Positions 1-12,900 of a stretch of 64,000 bases of DNA are shown in pieces (the stretch's first letter is position 1; each line of letters begins with the position of its first letter). The DNA comes from Cryptomeria japonica (Eukaryota > Streptophyta > Pinopsida > Cupressales > Cupressaceae). The stretch lies in the NCBI RefSeq assembly GCF_030272615.1, contig NC_081410.1, forward strand, positions 506,997,942 to 507,061,941, read 5' to 3'. Position numbers and translations under genes: made by a program. The notes beneath the pieces are model-generated. The model was given only the letters and a program-made list of their open reading frames with translations. It was not told the DNA's origin and did not search any database.

Positions 1-112
1 TGTAATGGTTAAAAGTTATTGAAGGATAATCAATAGTAAAACTCTCATCTCTCTTTAATGGAAAGGGTTGTTTTCCCCTTGATCCATCACTCATCAATTT
101 CCCACCATTATA
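1..112 (+). repeat. 3' end of the 5' LTR
   Basis: This matches 6558-6670 with scattered substitutions. It ends CCACCATTATA where the other copy ends CCACCATTACA. The sequence after it, TTTTGGTGAACCCGACATC, is at the position of a primer-binding site, but I cannot assign it to a tRNA. Confidence 0.8.
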
Positions 113-1325
113 TTTTGGTGAACCCGACATCTTGCATGCTTTCCTTTGAACAACATTGCATATTTTTCATTTAAAAGTTTCAACTTTCTGCAAACTTAGT
201 GGTTAATTCATTAAAAACCCTAATTTTTAAAATTAAAATTGAACTTGGGATTTGTAAAAGATTGCTTGTGGTTATCTTAGATTTAAAAATTGTTTTGTTT
301 TTCAAATTCAATTTCCTCTTTGCTTTGTTCAATTTACAATTAAAATTTACAAAATTAAGAGGTTATTTGTTAAAACCCTAATTTTCAAAAATCATATTGA
401 ACTTGTGCAAAAATTGGATTTCCATTTAATTTCAGATTTCTGCTTGTTCTCAAATTTGTCTTCAATCCTACAATTCAAATATTCAATTTCTCCCCTTTTT
501 CCGAAAATTCAAATTTTTAAATTAAGTGGTTAGGTCATCAAACCCGAATTTTCAAATTTAATTGGATTTTGTGGGAATTTCAAATCAATTTCATTTCAAT
601 TCAAATTTCTAAACATTTTCCAAGGTATCGCTATCTATTAGGTTTGACCTTTTTCAAAATTGCAATTCAATTCCTCTTTTTCTTCAAAACCCTGATAGGG
701 TCCTATTTTCACCTTTGTGCCTTCATTTCGCCCATCTAGAGATTGTAAAATTCGCCACTTTTGGGGGGTTAGATTTAAAATCATCATAGTATCTATCCCT
801 AAAAATTTCAAACAAAGTTGGCCAGACCATTTGCTTTCCCGCCACGGTCCTCGACTTCTTTCTCGAAACTTTGGGAGACGATTATGACTGTATTTAATAT
901 CCTAAATCTAGAAGATTGTTTGATTTTATCAATTTTTGATCCCTCTAAAATCGGAAATATCTTCAAAATTCATCATTTCAACTTTCAAGAATTTTTTTTA
1001 AATTAAGAGGTTAATTATAACCTGCCCTGATTTTAAAAATTCTAATTTTAAAATTAAGTGGTCTTCCCTTGGCCCTAATTTTAAAATTCCAATTTCCTTT
1101 CCTTTTTGGAAAATTGTGTCATCCTCTTCCCCCAACAGAGTTGAAATTGTGTAATCATTATTTTCTTGAGTTTTGCATTACTCAATTTTGTAAGCTTTGT
1201 TCCACAATTCAAAATTCAAATTTTCCCTCTAGTGCATAAGTTTTACAACTATCAGTCCTCCCTATCCTATCCCCGTTAGATGAATCATTAGAATTAAGGC
1301 TTCCCAAGGTTTAATTACCAAGGAG
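113..1325 (+). other. Leader between 5' LTR and gag
   Basis: This is AT-rich non-coding sequence with many short, similar AAATTCAAATTT-like and AAATTAAG(A/T)GGTTA-like strings. No coding region is supported; the short open frames at 199-381 and 818-1006 resemble nothing. Confidence 0.55.
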
Positions 1326-4300
1326 ATGGAGCCTAATTTGGGTGACTTCTTTAATGAGGATCATGCTAATTCTTCCCATCCTAATGATGTACCTATTGAT
1401 GGATCTCATGATGAAGAAGAAGCTTTAACTAGGGTTTCTTTAGATCAACTTTCTACATTGGACAATCAATTTGACAGTTTTCAACAATGGATGTCCCAAG
1501 AATACCCTAATAATGAAGCTCTTCCATTAATTGAAGGTCTGAAGTGCATGCTTCAAAGTGATGAGAAAGAAATTGATATATTGTGTGGCATTGTACATAT
1601 TATTGATTCTAATGTCATGCCTATCAAGAGTTGTGTAGGTTATTCATAACCTTCAACACAAGTCAATTCCTCTATTCCTTTGACGAATCCTATGACTAGT
1701 ATTCGTACTTTCACATCTAGCATCATGACTAATTCAACTCAAAATGTCATTCCTACAACCATAGGTCATGGGGGAAATCCCTCTTCTTCATTTAATCCTC
1801 CATTGGTACCTATGTCTACCATGAGTATTCCTATTATTCCTCAACCAATCAGTGTGACACAAGGGGGCAATTCCTTCAACAACTTTATTTCTCCTTTAAG
1901 TGTCCCTTTTCCTACCCAATCATCACCAATGCCTACTTATCATAGTGTCCCACCACCTTATTCTCAGTCCATGCCTTCTTTCAGCAACATCACACCACCT
2001 TCTCAATCACCTATGTCTCTCATGAATTCTTCTACCAAAATGACAATTAACAATCTTTCTCAAACTGTGTCTTCTTTACAATAACAAATTGCTTCCATGA
2101 GTCAATCCCAGTTTAGTGTTCCCACCTTTGATATTGTGATCCCACTTTCTCTTGATATTGTTAAAGTCCTTCCACCTAAACATGTTGAGATCCCTCAATT
2201 GGAACTCTATAATAGAAAAGGTGATCCTCTTACGTATGTCAAAACATTTCAAACCATGTGTACTGATTTTGCTTATGATAAATGATTGCTTGCAAAATTC
2301 TTTACAAGAACACTAAGAGATAAGGTCTTACAATGGTATTTCTCTTTGCCTTCTTATTCTATCACTTCCTTTCAACAACTAGAAAATGCTTTCATCCAAC
2401 AGTTTTAAAACAACATTGGTCCTAAAATCACTTTGACTGATTTAATGCATTGTAAACAAGGTGTTAAAGAAAAAATGACTGATTTCATTGGTAGATATAA
2501 GCATTTGTGTGCTCAAATTTCTTTTCATGTGCCTAATAATGATATTTCTAATTTACAAAAAAATATCAGGGAAAAACTTCTTTTGTCTGAGTTTACTTCC
2601 TTTCCGTAGTTGTATGCAACACTCCACAATTATCAATTAGTTGTGAGTCAAATGGAGAAATCCACTCCTATGGCTTTGAGTGATAAGGGGGAGAGTGTTC
2701 AACAATCGTTTGAGAAGTTCAAACCAATAAAGACATTCATCAAGTTCAATGATCCAATCAACAACAACCATGTGAATGCTACAACAGGTGTGCCTCCTAT
2801 TTCTAAAATTTTCCAAAGAGAAAGACAGTTTACTCCTTTGAATGAATCTCTACATAGTATTATGTCTTAGTTATTGCATAGAAATGTTATCAAACTTCCT
2901 CCTATAAGACAAGTTGATCCTTCCAAAGTTGCATCTCCTTATTTTGATAACAGTTCCTTTTGCCAATTTCATCATCAACCTGGTCATAATACTGAGAAAT
3001 GTTTTGCATTAAGAAATAAGGTTCAAGACTTTATTCATAATAATACTATATACTATATCTGTGGTAGGTGTGAATGATAAAGGGAATAAATTAGTTTCTC
3101 CTCCTAATAAAAATCTTAAGATTTTCACTGATCCCTTGCCATCTCATACTTCTAGCGTTATTGAGATTATGCCTAATTTTCTTACTTCTGAAGCATTCAT
3201 CTCTATGGCTCCAAACTTGGTTAATATGGTAGAAACACAAGATAAACCTAAGGATCCTTGTATTACATTTGACCCTAGTGAGCCCATTAGAGCACCCGAT
3301 GGCGCTTTATACATAGTTTGAAAGGTTAAGGCTATCCCTTACCATGGTGCCCTGATTGATCCCTCTTGCATGGTTAATCTCATAACTGAAGAGTATCTTT
3401 TCACTTTACAATTGCATAAACCACTATATGATGCTTCTAATGTAGTTGTGAAGTTATTTGATGGTTTCTCTTGTCCTACCATTGGTTCTATCACCCTTCC
3501 TATTGAGATTCATAGTAAATGCTTGGATGTTGACTTTGTTATCATACCTTCTTCTGAGCAATTCCATGTGAAGTTGGGCTATCCTTAGCTATCTTCCATG
3601 AAGGCTATTGTTTCTCCAATCCACAAGTGTCTTAAATTTCCTCATAATGGAGAAATCATAACCGTGAACCATAGCTTATTTCATCCATCTGAAAGAAGCC
3701 CTGGTGTTCTTACTTATCTCATTTGGCCTAAACAATTTCAATCTCTTTCATCAAGGAGCGATGCTCTTTTTCAATCTTATCAAAAATGGAAGAACGATGT
3801 GATCTTATCCTTAAGTCAACCTATATCACCAATACTTGACATTCCTATTATTCTTCAAGATGAGGTTCTTCCTCTCTCAGATAGAACTAATCTCCCTCTG
3901 AAGGCAAATTGTCCACCTACTCCTATGGATGTGACTTTATCTTCTCTTAAGGAGAACAACAATATTCTTCCTAAGGTTAGACCAATACATTCTCCTCATG
4001 ATGGGCCTGGTCTCCTCCCTACACCTAGTATTCCTCCTTTATATGGTGCAGTTCCACCTCCTTCCTCTTATCGAGAGAAGAGGCCAAATTCTCCTATTGT
4101 TCAACCAAAAATACCTCAACCTAAACCTTCAACTATCAAGGAGAGAAATGTTCCTACTTGTTGAAGTGTTCCTCCTTCTTCTTAGCCTTACACTAAGACT
4201 CAACGAAATCATTGTGTGAGAGAACGCCGACGAATAAGTCGGGTTCGAGCTCGTGAAGGTATCCCTCAAAATACTTAGTCTCCTTAGACTCCAATAGTTG

Positions 4301-4545
4301 ACATGATTCCCTTATCTCCCAAGCAAGATGTTCAACCAGCATCTCCAAATCATAAGTTGTGTAAAACATGTAATGGTTTTATTCCTATTCGTATTCTTGC
4401 TCCTCTTTCTTTAAACTTTGATGAAGAAATGGGGGAAATGTTATTCATAATGGTAATACAACTCCTAATGCTTCTGATTGTGAGTATGAGTATGTTGATG
4501 TGGACAAACATTTATCGAATGAGTTTTCACAAACTTAAATCCTAG
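1326..4545 (+). pseudogene. Decayed gag-protease polyprotein of the Gypsy-like element
   Basis: One reading frame runs from the ATG at 1326 to about 3077, broken by stop codons (for example at 1647, 2283 and 2871). It resumes one frame over from about 3061 and continues to 4545. The N-terminal part is acidic, then Ser/Pro/Met-rich (1680-2084), then a gag-like core (2160-2870). A zinc-knuckle-like stretch, CQFHHQPGHNTEKC, lies near 2960-3003. The protease region (3330-3590) reads ALIDPSCMVNLI, a degraded form of the usual ALIDxGAxxN active site, followed by the LGYP.LSSMKAIVSPIHKCL block that follows protease in many plant Gypsy elements. The catalytic D remains but its neighbouring residues are altered. 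After this come proline-rich sequence and a stop-ridden tail, not reverse transcriptase. Confidence 0.75.
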
Positions 4546-5410
4546 CTCCTAGAATCGAACAACGTGACTTACAACATGAGCATAATCCTTATTTTGATCT
4601 TGTGATAGCTCCGCCTGTTGTACTCGATATCGCTCCTCTGGCATGTTTCTCTCCTTCCTGAAATAGTGATCAGCAATATTGGGAGGTGAATGTTGTGCTA
4701 CATTAGCATTACTAGCTCTGTAGATCTCCCTCTCTTTTTTATTTCTCTTTTTGTGACCATTCTTCTATGTGTATCCATGTTCTTCTATTGTTCCCTTAAT
4801 ATCTACTTGGGGATGATGCAAAGCATTGAGATCTTCTCTTGGTCTCTTTCATGTTGACTCAAAAGACATCCTCTCTTCCCTTTCTTGTAAGGTAGTGTCC
4901 TTCTTTAGGGAATGAAGATTATTATATGTATATACATTCATGATATACATGAGTTATCATATAGCATACTGACCTCAAGGAAAGTGACAGTACCTCATGT
5001 TTTGTGTTTATTATCCTGGGATAATGTGCCCCCTCTCTTCTCTCTCTCTTAGGTGTATCCTACATTAAAGCAATTGCTCTTGATAAGGTGCATGTGATCG
5101 CTTTAATGTGGGGGAATACACTCTACTCATATTTTCCTTCTTGTGATACTTAGAATTACTTAGTGAGCCTTGTTTTTCTTTGTAATCTTTTGTATCCTTG
5201 CTATCATGACTCATTGTGATGGGAACTTTTCTACTTGCATTCAAGGTTCTCCCCTTCTTGATCTTCCCTTTTAATTTGTCAATTGAAGTCATAAGATCCT
5301 AAGTCCACTAGAGGCTTGGCTCATCTTGCCTCCTTAACATGGGAAAAGTCTTTTCATCTTGTTTCCTTGTTCTTTACTGATAGTATTGGTGTACACTTAC
5401 ACTCTTGCTA
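4546..5410 (+). other. Non-coding segment where pol would be expected
   Basis: There is no pol motif in any frame. The minus-strand open frame at 5065-5292 has no recognisable motif and lies antisense inside the element; I treat it as chance. Confidence 0.6.
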
Positions 5411-5424
5411 AATTGGGGGCTAAA

Positions 5425-6670
5425 TGTAGTGTCATAAAATTGTGACCCTATAAATTTATGACTGCATTAGAGTCCTCACACATGAAAACTCGAATCCTTT
5501 AGCCTGATTAGAGACCAGAGAGTCCTTGAGTTGTGAAAATGCTTCTCCCTTGGCCTCTACATCACCCCATCCGCATTATGCCCTATAGAAAGGGGAAGGA
5601 CAAGGGTGAGGCGCCACTATCCCTGCTTGGACAGGAGTGTAGCACCCTTGTCCTCCTAGGATGGGGGTGTGGTGCCCCTATCCCTGCCCTATTTTAGGGT
5701 AGGACCCTTCCTAGAGCATGTCTTGTGGGTTGTACCTCGGGTTGGAAACCTCCCCAATGTCGGCCCGTGACAAAATTGAAATCCTTCAAACATGTGTTTA
5801 AAGGGGCATTCACTCTCTCATTTTCTTAAGCTAGATAGGTTGAAGTTGGAGAGATTCAGGTTTCATAAGCGATGAAGTATTCAAGCATTCAAGCATTATT
5901 TTCCAGCATTGAGCATTCTCAAGTCTCCCTTCAAGGTTAAGTGTTGCATTCAAGTCAATGATTCAATCATTGAAGAGGAGATCCCTTTCAATATTCAATT
6001 ACACACAAGTACTTCTATCAATATTGCTACTACAACCTCCCTTGATGTGATTTACAATTCAGTCTTTCATTTACTTCTACTTGCAAGTACTTTCTTTCAT
6101 TACCTGGTTAATTCTGAAACAGAGGTTTGACCTAAAGACAAACCTCCAATCCTAACACATTTCCCTCTCTTTTATGTGTGTAGGTTGTAGGTGCACACCT
6201 GTACTTTTAGATTTGTGCTTTATTTGCAGATGCAGAAAAACCCTTTTCGTTTCACGGATTTTTTGGAGGACTGTGTAAATTCCCGCCATAGTCTGGACAA
6301 CTTTTTGTCAAATTCATAGGACGACTTCATCTCGACATTTTACTACCAAATCCAAGTGCATAGCTTCATCCCATATTCTAATCTCAATTTATAATTGATT
6401 CTTTGTCACTTTTGTACTACATAATTTAATCAATTCCTTTCCATTTCAAACAAAGGAAGAGGGGATCATCCTAACATTCTCAATTCATTCATAATTTAAT
6501 CTATCATCTTTGTCTAGAGATTGAATCTAGTGAATTATCTCATCCCTTATCTTCCTAATGTAATGGTGAAAAGTGCTTCAAGGATAATCAATAGTGAAAC
6601 TCTCATCTCTCTTTGAGGGAAAGGGTTATTTTCCTCTTGATTTATCGCAAATCATTTTCCCACCATTACA
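5425..6670 (+). repeat. 3' LTR of the Gypsy-like element
   Basis: It is about 1,246 bp, starts TGTAGTGTCATAAAATTG directly after a purine tract and ends ACCATTACA. Around 5590-5700 it carries GC-rich, minisatellite-like variants of a GGACAAGGGTG..GCGCCAC string. A similar GC-rich repeat occurs in the LTR-like block at 32320-32420. Confidence 0.8.
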
Positions 6671-6685
6671 GGGGTCATTTGGATA

Positions 6686-6900
6686 AAAGATGTAAAAGTT
6701 GTTGAATTATTGTCAAAGTTGCTCAGTTGCTGTCAAAGTTGTCAAAGTTTGGGCTCTTTTGGATAAAATATGTAAAAGTTTCTCAGTTGTTGTGAAAGTT
6801 GCTCATTTGTCATCAAAGTTGCTTAGTTGTTATCAAAGTTGTCAAAATTGTCAAACTTGTCATATTTGCCAAAGTTGTCAAAGTTGTCAATGTTGCAAGA
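6686..6900 (+). repeat. TCAAAGTTG minisatellite
   Basis: This is a run of degenerate 9-18-bp units built on GTTGTCAAAGTTGCTCAG. The open frame at 6699-6908 is a by-product of the repeat. The unit resembles the CAAAGTTTGAC core of the adjoining ~359-bp satellite. Confidence 0.8.
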
Positions 6901-7765
6901 TAGGATAGAATTGATTACGTTTTTCATGTGCACAAACCAACATCACGAGCGTGTTGGAGTGGGCTAGCTTATGTTAGGAATGCTCATGTCGTGCCTCCCA
7001 AAGCACCAGAATGTTGAGAGCCATACCCTACTGACATGATCTATCAAGTGCCCTGAGTCCAAAAAAATGTTAAACTTTGATGGACCGTTTCTCCCAATCC
7101 AGGACACATGTGTTCAATTAGTTTGAACTTTTAGGGTCACGTGAGGCTCATTTATAGTGGCCTATCTCAGCTTCCAACAACTTGGTGTCATTTTCAATTG
7201 GTAGCATTTTTTTGCTTGTTGCTAAAACCATTAGTTGCATGCAATGCAAAGTTGCAAGAAAGGCTGGAATTGATTTCGTTCACCATGTGCACAAAGCAAC
7301 ATCATGATTGGATCTGGGTTGGAAGGTACTTCATAGGAATTCTCCTCTCCTACCTCCCAAAGCACCGAAATATTGAGAGCCATGCCCTACCAGCGTGATC
7401 TCTCAAGTGCCCTGAGTCTAATTTTTTTTCAAAGTTTGACAGACTGTTTTACCAATCTAGGATACATATGATCGATCTGTTTGAACTTGTAGTGTCAAGT
7501 GAGGCTTGTCTACAATGGCCTATCTTAGTTTCTAATGACTCAAAGCCATTTTCAATTGGTAGAATTTTTTTTCCTACTGCAAAAATCGTCAGTTGCATGC
7601 AATGCAAAGTTACAAGATAGGCTAGAATTGATTTCGTTCATCATGTGCACAAACCAATGTCATGAGCGCATCTGGGTGGGAATTTTTACGCTAGGCATGC
7701 TCTTGTCATGCCTCCAAAAGCACTAGAACATCGAGAGCCATACCCTACCGACGTGATGTAGGAGT
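6892..7765 (+). repeat. ~359-bp tandem satellite, about 2.4 copies
   Basis: The string GTTGCAAGA (or GTTACAAGA) recurs at 6892, 7251 and 7609, spacings of 359 and 358. Each unit contains GCAAGATAGGCTAGAATTGA-like, CATGTGCACAAACCAA-like, GAGAGCCATACCCTAC-like and CAAAGTTTGA-like blocks in the same order. The order and several strings match the 360-bp array at 45214-46925, so both belong to one diverged family. Open frames at 7141-7398 and 7535-7726 are repeat translations. Confidence 0.85.
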
Positions 7766-7984
7766 TGCTTGCCAACTTTTTTGACAATAATGACATTTTT
7801 TGCTCAAATTGTATCTCGACTCAATCTATGCCTTCCATGACCCAATAATGACTCAAATAATTCTCCATGATTATACAAGAATCAAGAATGGTCATGATTG
7901 ACCTTATCACATCACATAAACTCAAAACATAGTCACAAAAAATAGTCACAAAACATTGTCACATATTATTCAAAAATTTGCCTC

Positions 7985-8265
7985 TAAATACAGACAAATC
8001 AACTCTTAGCTATTTAAATATACGAAAAAATGTGTTACAAATCATCTCATGGGCTTTTATACAAAATTTGGTATTTAAATATGTGTGATTCAGCTCATCG
8101 CAATTTAATATACAAAATTTGGCATCTAAATATGTACAAATCAGCTCATGGCCATTTAAATATACAAAATTATGCTCCTAAACATGTACAAATCTTCTCA
8201 TGGGCATTTATATATACAAAAAATGAATATAGAATAATTCATCGACAATATATACAAAATTCTCA
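7985..8265 (+). repeat. ~51-bp AT-rich tandem repeat
   Basis: Units of about 50-52 bp contain TACAAATCAGCTCATGG and ATTTAAATATACAAAATTTGG. The CTCAT core recurs at about 8046, 8094, 8145 and 8197, with weaker units on either side. It lies just downstream of the 3' end of gene A. The remaining 7766-7984 and 8266-8399 show nothing recognisable. Confidence 0.75.
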
Positions 8266-8399
8266 AAATCATTCTACTCTGAACTAGAGAATCAATCAAG
8301 TTAGCATTTAGGATCAACTCTAACACATATAGTGTCAAGTATTGCCTCGTGGTCATATTCAAAAACTTTCCATAAAATCTTGTTATGAGATCTACATCA

Positions 8400-8512
8400 C
8401 TACTTCATCAAATGAATATTTGTTGCAACAACAAGGTTAGAGAAATGAAGAATATGTCTGTGTGTTTCAAAGTCCTCGAACAACCAAACATCATAATTCT
8501 TGATAGGGTATC
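8400..8512 (-). pseudogene. Gene A, 3'-terminal coding fragment beyond the Copia-1 insertion
   Basis: Read on the minus strand across the 5-bp target duplication, the frame that leaves gene A at 15449 continues without a break into this segment. It gives PIKNYDVWLFEDF and then ILHFSNLVVATNIHLMK, and reaches TAG at 8400-8402. The segment is therefore the C-terminus of gene A, separated from the rest by 6.9 kb of Copia-1. No similarity to Copia sequence is seen in it. The call rests on frame continuity and an exact target duplication, both read directly. Confidence 0.75.
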
Positions 8513-9678
8513 TATTAGGCTAACCGGTGAACAACTGAGAAAGAGGGTAGAAACAGATACTTGTAAACAATGGAACTCCACAATTGAACAAATAATCAAT
8601 GCAAAGAAACCATACCAAATAACACCAAGATTTGTACGTGCAAAACCCAGAAAGGGAAAAACCACGGTGGGAAGCCTACCCACAGTCAGATGATACTTCT
8701 ATAGAATGTATGTGTTACAATGAGGGTCCTACACATGAAGGAAGGCGCACTTCCTAGAGTGTACTACTCATTACGAAAGAGTCTCACTAAGTACAGAGGT
8801 TAAAACCACCTCAAGATATTTGGACAAAAATCTAGAATAATGAACTGCCAGAGATAGCATCTACCATGCCTGATTACAGTCCCAATTAAGCTCAATACCA
8901 GTGGTATTTGACCACTTTCTTAATACAAATTCGATCACCTATGATCGACCAAATCTCCTTCGTATATGATATTACAAATCATGACCACGATACACAATCA
9001 ACAATGAGATCTTACATCATTTAATATCAACCCTAATGCCTAATCCAATTAGGTCAGCCACCTAAAAGATATTACAATAAGATCATTACATAAATCCATA
9101 TTACAATTATATGCCATGTCGAATTAAGACCAAAACAACAGTAAAAAATCAATAAATCATCCTGAAACATCTCGGTAACATGTAGAGTACACGTTAACAT
9201 GATATAGGTCCATAACCTAGATAGGCACCAGAACTATTCTTTGTCCAGCACTCCAAAGAAATGTCTTCAAGCAGTTGAAGCATGATCAAATAACATCTTC
9301 AACATCCTGAAATCCATTTAGAAGCCGCACCAACACCACTTATGCATCCTGTCAAGATTCCTTAGTGAAAGCTCTGCCGATAAAACCTTAAACCAATATC
9401 GATAAGGGTTTACAAGAATGTATGATAGCATCTGATTACCAAGTCAATACCAACTGACCAAAGTATGTCCCAAGGGAATGTAACACATAAAATCAAACAT
9501 ACTCCATTGATCCAAACATGTTGGAAGTGTCCAACAGATAGTCTCTTCTGTCAGTAACACTAGATCTTCTACCGGTAACCAAAACCTGTCTATCGGTAAC
9601 CATCCATAATAGCTAGTGTTGAAATCAATGACAAAAACATCAATGCAACACATAATTAATTAATTCATAATGCAAACA
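8513..9678 (-). repeat. Copia-1 3' LTR
   Basis: It is 1,166 bp and matches 14184-15448 along its length, apart from a ~100-bp segment (about 14220-14330) present only in the other copy. It ends (plus strand) TGCAAACA, immediately before the polypyrimidine complement of the polypurine tract. Confidence 0.9.
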
Positions 9679-9680
9679 AT

Positions 9681-9690
9681 CTCCCCCTTT
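9681..9690 (-). other. Copia-1 polypurine tract
   Basis: On the minus strand it reads AAAGGGGGAG, two bases before the 3' LTR, where plus-strand DNA synthesis is primed. The 276 bases between it and the end of RNase H hold no coding signal. Confidence 0.85.
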
Positions 9691-9966
9691 GGCATTGATG
9701 GCAACACTAGATGTGAAAAAAATCTAAGTACCAGGAAATGCCAAACAAGTCTCCCCCTATGGAAGACAACCAACAATCTTCTGAATATCAGTAACTCTCC
9801 CTGTGTGAATGATATATCTATAAAGTTCTGAATAAATTTCTCCCCCTAATGTATACAATTCCTTTTTTTATTTTTCACATCCCCTTGAGTAGTAGCACCA
9901 CTCATCAGTGCCAGAATGAATAATATCTCTGATAATGCATATCGGACTGATGACAAACTGCATCAA

Positions 9967-12900
9967 TCAAGTCTTTGTCTGAGGGGCAGAAACCCCTAAC
10001 CTGTCTCTAGAATACTCAAATGATTCCTTAGACAATGTTTTAGTGAATATATTTGCAATATGTTCTTTAGTGTTCACATAAACCAATTTGACTTCCTTTT
10101 CTTCTACCTTGTCCTTCAGAAAGTTATACTTTATTGATATATTCTTGGTCTTAGAGTGAAATACCGGATTTTTAGAAATGTCAATAGCTACAGAGTTATC
10201 ACAGTAGATAACTACCAGTTCACTACAATTTACCTTGATATCCTTCAACATTTTCTTCATCCACAAGTCTTGTGTGCAATTAGTTGTTGCTGCAACATAC
10301 TCAGCTTCTGTAGTAGATAAAGAAATGCATGACTATTTTTTGCTGATCCATGAAACTAGTTTCTTTCCAAGAAAGAAAGCTCCACCAGAAGTGCTCTTCC
10401 TATCATTAGTATCTCTTGCACATAAATTGAAATCATCATTTTTAGAATACCATAAGCCATATTCTATTGTTCCTTGCAAATACCAGAATATCCTCTTTAC
10501 TGCATATTTATGATTTTCTTTAGGATTACTTTGATATTTTGAAACAATACTTGTTGTATTCATAATATCTGGTCTAGTTTGAGTTAAATATAATAGACCA
10601 CCAATCATAGACTTATGCCTTGTCAAATTTAATAGTGTAGAAGTATCCTTGATAGATAATTTCTCACTTCTCACCATAGGAGTACTTACCGGTTTGGAAT
10701 TATCGATACCAAACTTCTTCAACAATTCCCTCAAATACTTAGTTTGATAGATAAAAATGCCTTTGTCAGTTTGAGTAATCTACAAACCTAAGAAAACTTT
10801 CAACTCACCAATCATGGACATTTCAAATTCATTCTTCATATTGTTAGCAAATTCCATGCACAATTTATCTTCTCCTCCAAAAATGATATCATCAACAAAT
10901 ACTTCAATAATCAGAATATCATCTTCAGTAATCGTGTAATGCAAATTACTATCAACACTACCTTTAGTAAAGCCAAGCTTCAAAAGATATTTATCCAACC
11001 TTGCATACCAAGCTATATGAGCTTGTTTCAATCCATATAAAGTTTTCTTCAATCTGCAAATCATATCTTTATCATCTATCAGTGAAAATCCATCAGGTTT
11101 CTCAATGTATACTTCTTCCTCAAGTTCACCATTCAAAAATGCACATTGAACATCCATTTGATAAACCTTATAGTTCTTATAAGCTGCATAGGTAAGAAAT
11201 AGTCTAACAACTTCAATTCTAGCTACAGGTGCAAATGTCTCACCATAATCTATTCCTTCCATTTGAGAATATCCTTTACAAACCAATCTAGCCTTGTTTC
11301 TTACAACTTCACCATTCTCATTCAGTTTATTCCTAAAAACCCATTTACTTCCAATAACATTCTTATTTTTAGGCCAAGAAACTAAAGTCCAAGTTTCATT
11401 CTTCTCTATCTGATCTAATTCATCTTCTATAGCCTTTAACCAATGTCTATCCTTACAAGATTCAATAATAGTTCCCAGTTCAACTTGAGAAATAAGGCAT
11501 ACCTCTTCATTAGCCAGTCTCCTTCTAGTCATAACTCCCTTGTTCATATCTTCAATGATTTGATCTTTAGAATGATTTAATCTTACATACCTTGGTGTCT
11601 TCTAAACATTAGGTTCACTGCTCTGTTAATCAGTCACATTTGAATTTTCTGATTGTGTCGGTGCAACTGTCTCAGCTTCCTGTACTAGTTGAGGCATTGT
11701 CGGTTCAGTTATGATCATTTCCACTGTCGGTTCCCTGTCATATGATATAAAATGATTTTTGTACTACTCATCTATTTTCCCATTAGCACTCTCCACAATT
11801 TTCTGCAATCTTTTGTTATAACACCTATATGATTTGCTTTGAATTGAGTAACCAAGAAATATCCCTTCATCACATCTAGGATCAAACTTTTCAATTGAAT
11901 CATCTCTTTTGATATAACATTTACTTCCAAAAATTCTAAAATACTTAATAGTAGGTGTATGTCCAAACCATAGTTCATAAGGGTTCCTATCGGTTTCACC
12001 TTTGATGTGAACTTTGTTGAATGTGTAGACTGTTGTACTAACTGCTTCTCTCCACTAGATATGAGGTAGTTTAGCTTCCATCATCATAGATCTTGTTGCA
12101 TGCAAAATGGTTTTGTTTTTTCTTTCCACTACAACATTTTGTTGAGGAGTCCTAGGTGCAGATAGTTGTCTGCTAATTCCATTTGTCTCACAATAACTGT
12201 TAAATTCATGAGAAGTGAACTCACCTCGTTGATCTGATCTTAGACATTTTATTTTTAATCCATTTTTAGTTTCAACCTTTTCTTTAAAGATCTTGAATTT
12301 CTCAAAGGCTTCAGACTTCTCCCTTAGGAAAGCCACCCACATCATTCTAGAATAGTCATCAATAATCAGCATGAAATACCTATCACCTTGAAAGCTTCTA
12401 GTCCTTGCTGGACCACATAAGTCAGTGTGAATAAAATCAAGTACATCATTAGATTTATCATTTATGCTCTTAAAAGAACTTCTAACTTTCTTTTTGCATT
12501 GACATTCCTTACATACCGGATTATGAGTCTTCATAATCTTAGGTATAGCTCTAACTGCCTTAGTTGAACTGATCTTAACAATACAATCAAAATTAACATG
12601 ACACAACCTCTTATGCCATAACCAACTCTCATCAATATGAGCAATCAAACATGTCTAATTACCAGTGTTCAAGTGAAAGATATTACCTCTAGTCTAAATA
12701 TCGGTTTCAAAGCATTTTCTATCTTTAAACTAAAGTTGGAAACCCTTGTTCACCAATTGACCAACACTCAAAAGATTATGCTTTAAACCTGCTACATAAT
12801 AAACATTATCAGTGTTATGCTTTCCATCTAAAGAAATAATACCTCTACCTTTGATCTTACATGCTTTGTCATCTCCAAATCCGACTTGACCACCATTGTA

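Larger units (their letters stand above)
1..6670 (+). mobile_element. Gypsy-like LTR element, gag-protease only, 5' truncated by window edge
   Basis: The first ~112 bases match the last ~113 bases before 6670, so the window starts inside a 5' LTR and the 3' LTR ends at 6670. Between them are a leader, a decayed gag-protease frame, a non-coding stretch, a purine tract (AATTGGGGGCTAAA, 5411-5424) and the 3' LTR starting TGTAGTGTC. I see no reverse transcriptase, RNase H or integrase motif in any frame, so the element depended on others for movement or lost pol before it spread. The left target duplication lies outside the window. Confidence 0.8.

Noticed and set aside
5065-5292. Minus-strand 75-codon frame in the Gypsy-like element
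   Set aside because: Lysine- and serine-rich with no motif, antisense to the element; probably chance.
8385-8693. Plus- and minus-strand open frames spanning the left end of Copia-1
   Set aside because: They cross the LTR/gene A junction and mix two unrelated sequences; only the minus-strand frame up to the junction is supported.
9444-9653. Minus-strand 69-codon frame inside the Copia-1 LTR
   Set aside because: LTR sequence is not expected to code and the matching part of the other LTR does not keep this frame.
11772-11999. Minus-strand open frame of 75 codons between integrase and RT of Copia-1
   Set aside because: It is a shadow: the integrase C-terminal part (YELWFGHTPTIKYF) lies in the main Copia frame over the same bases. 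The same applies to 59631-59831 in Copia-3.
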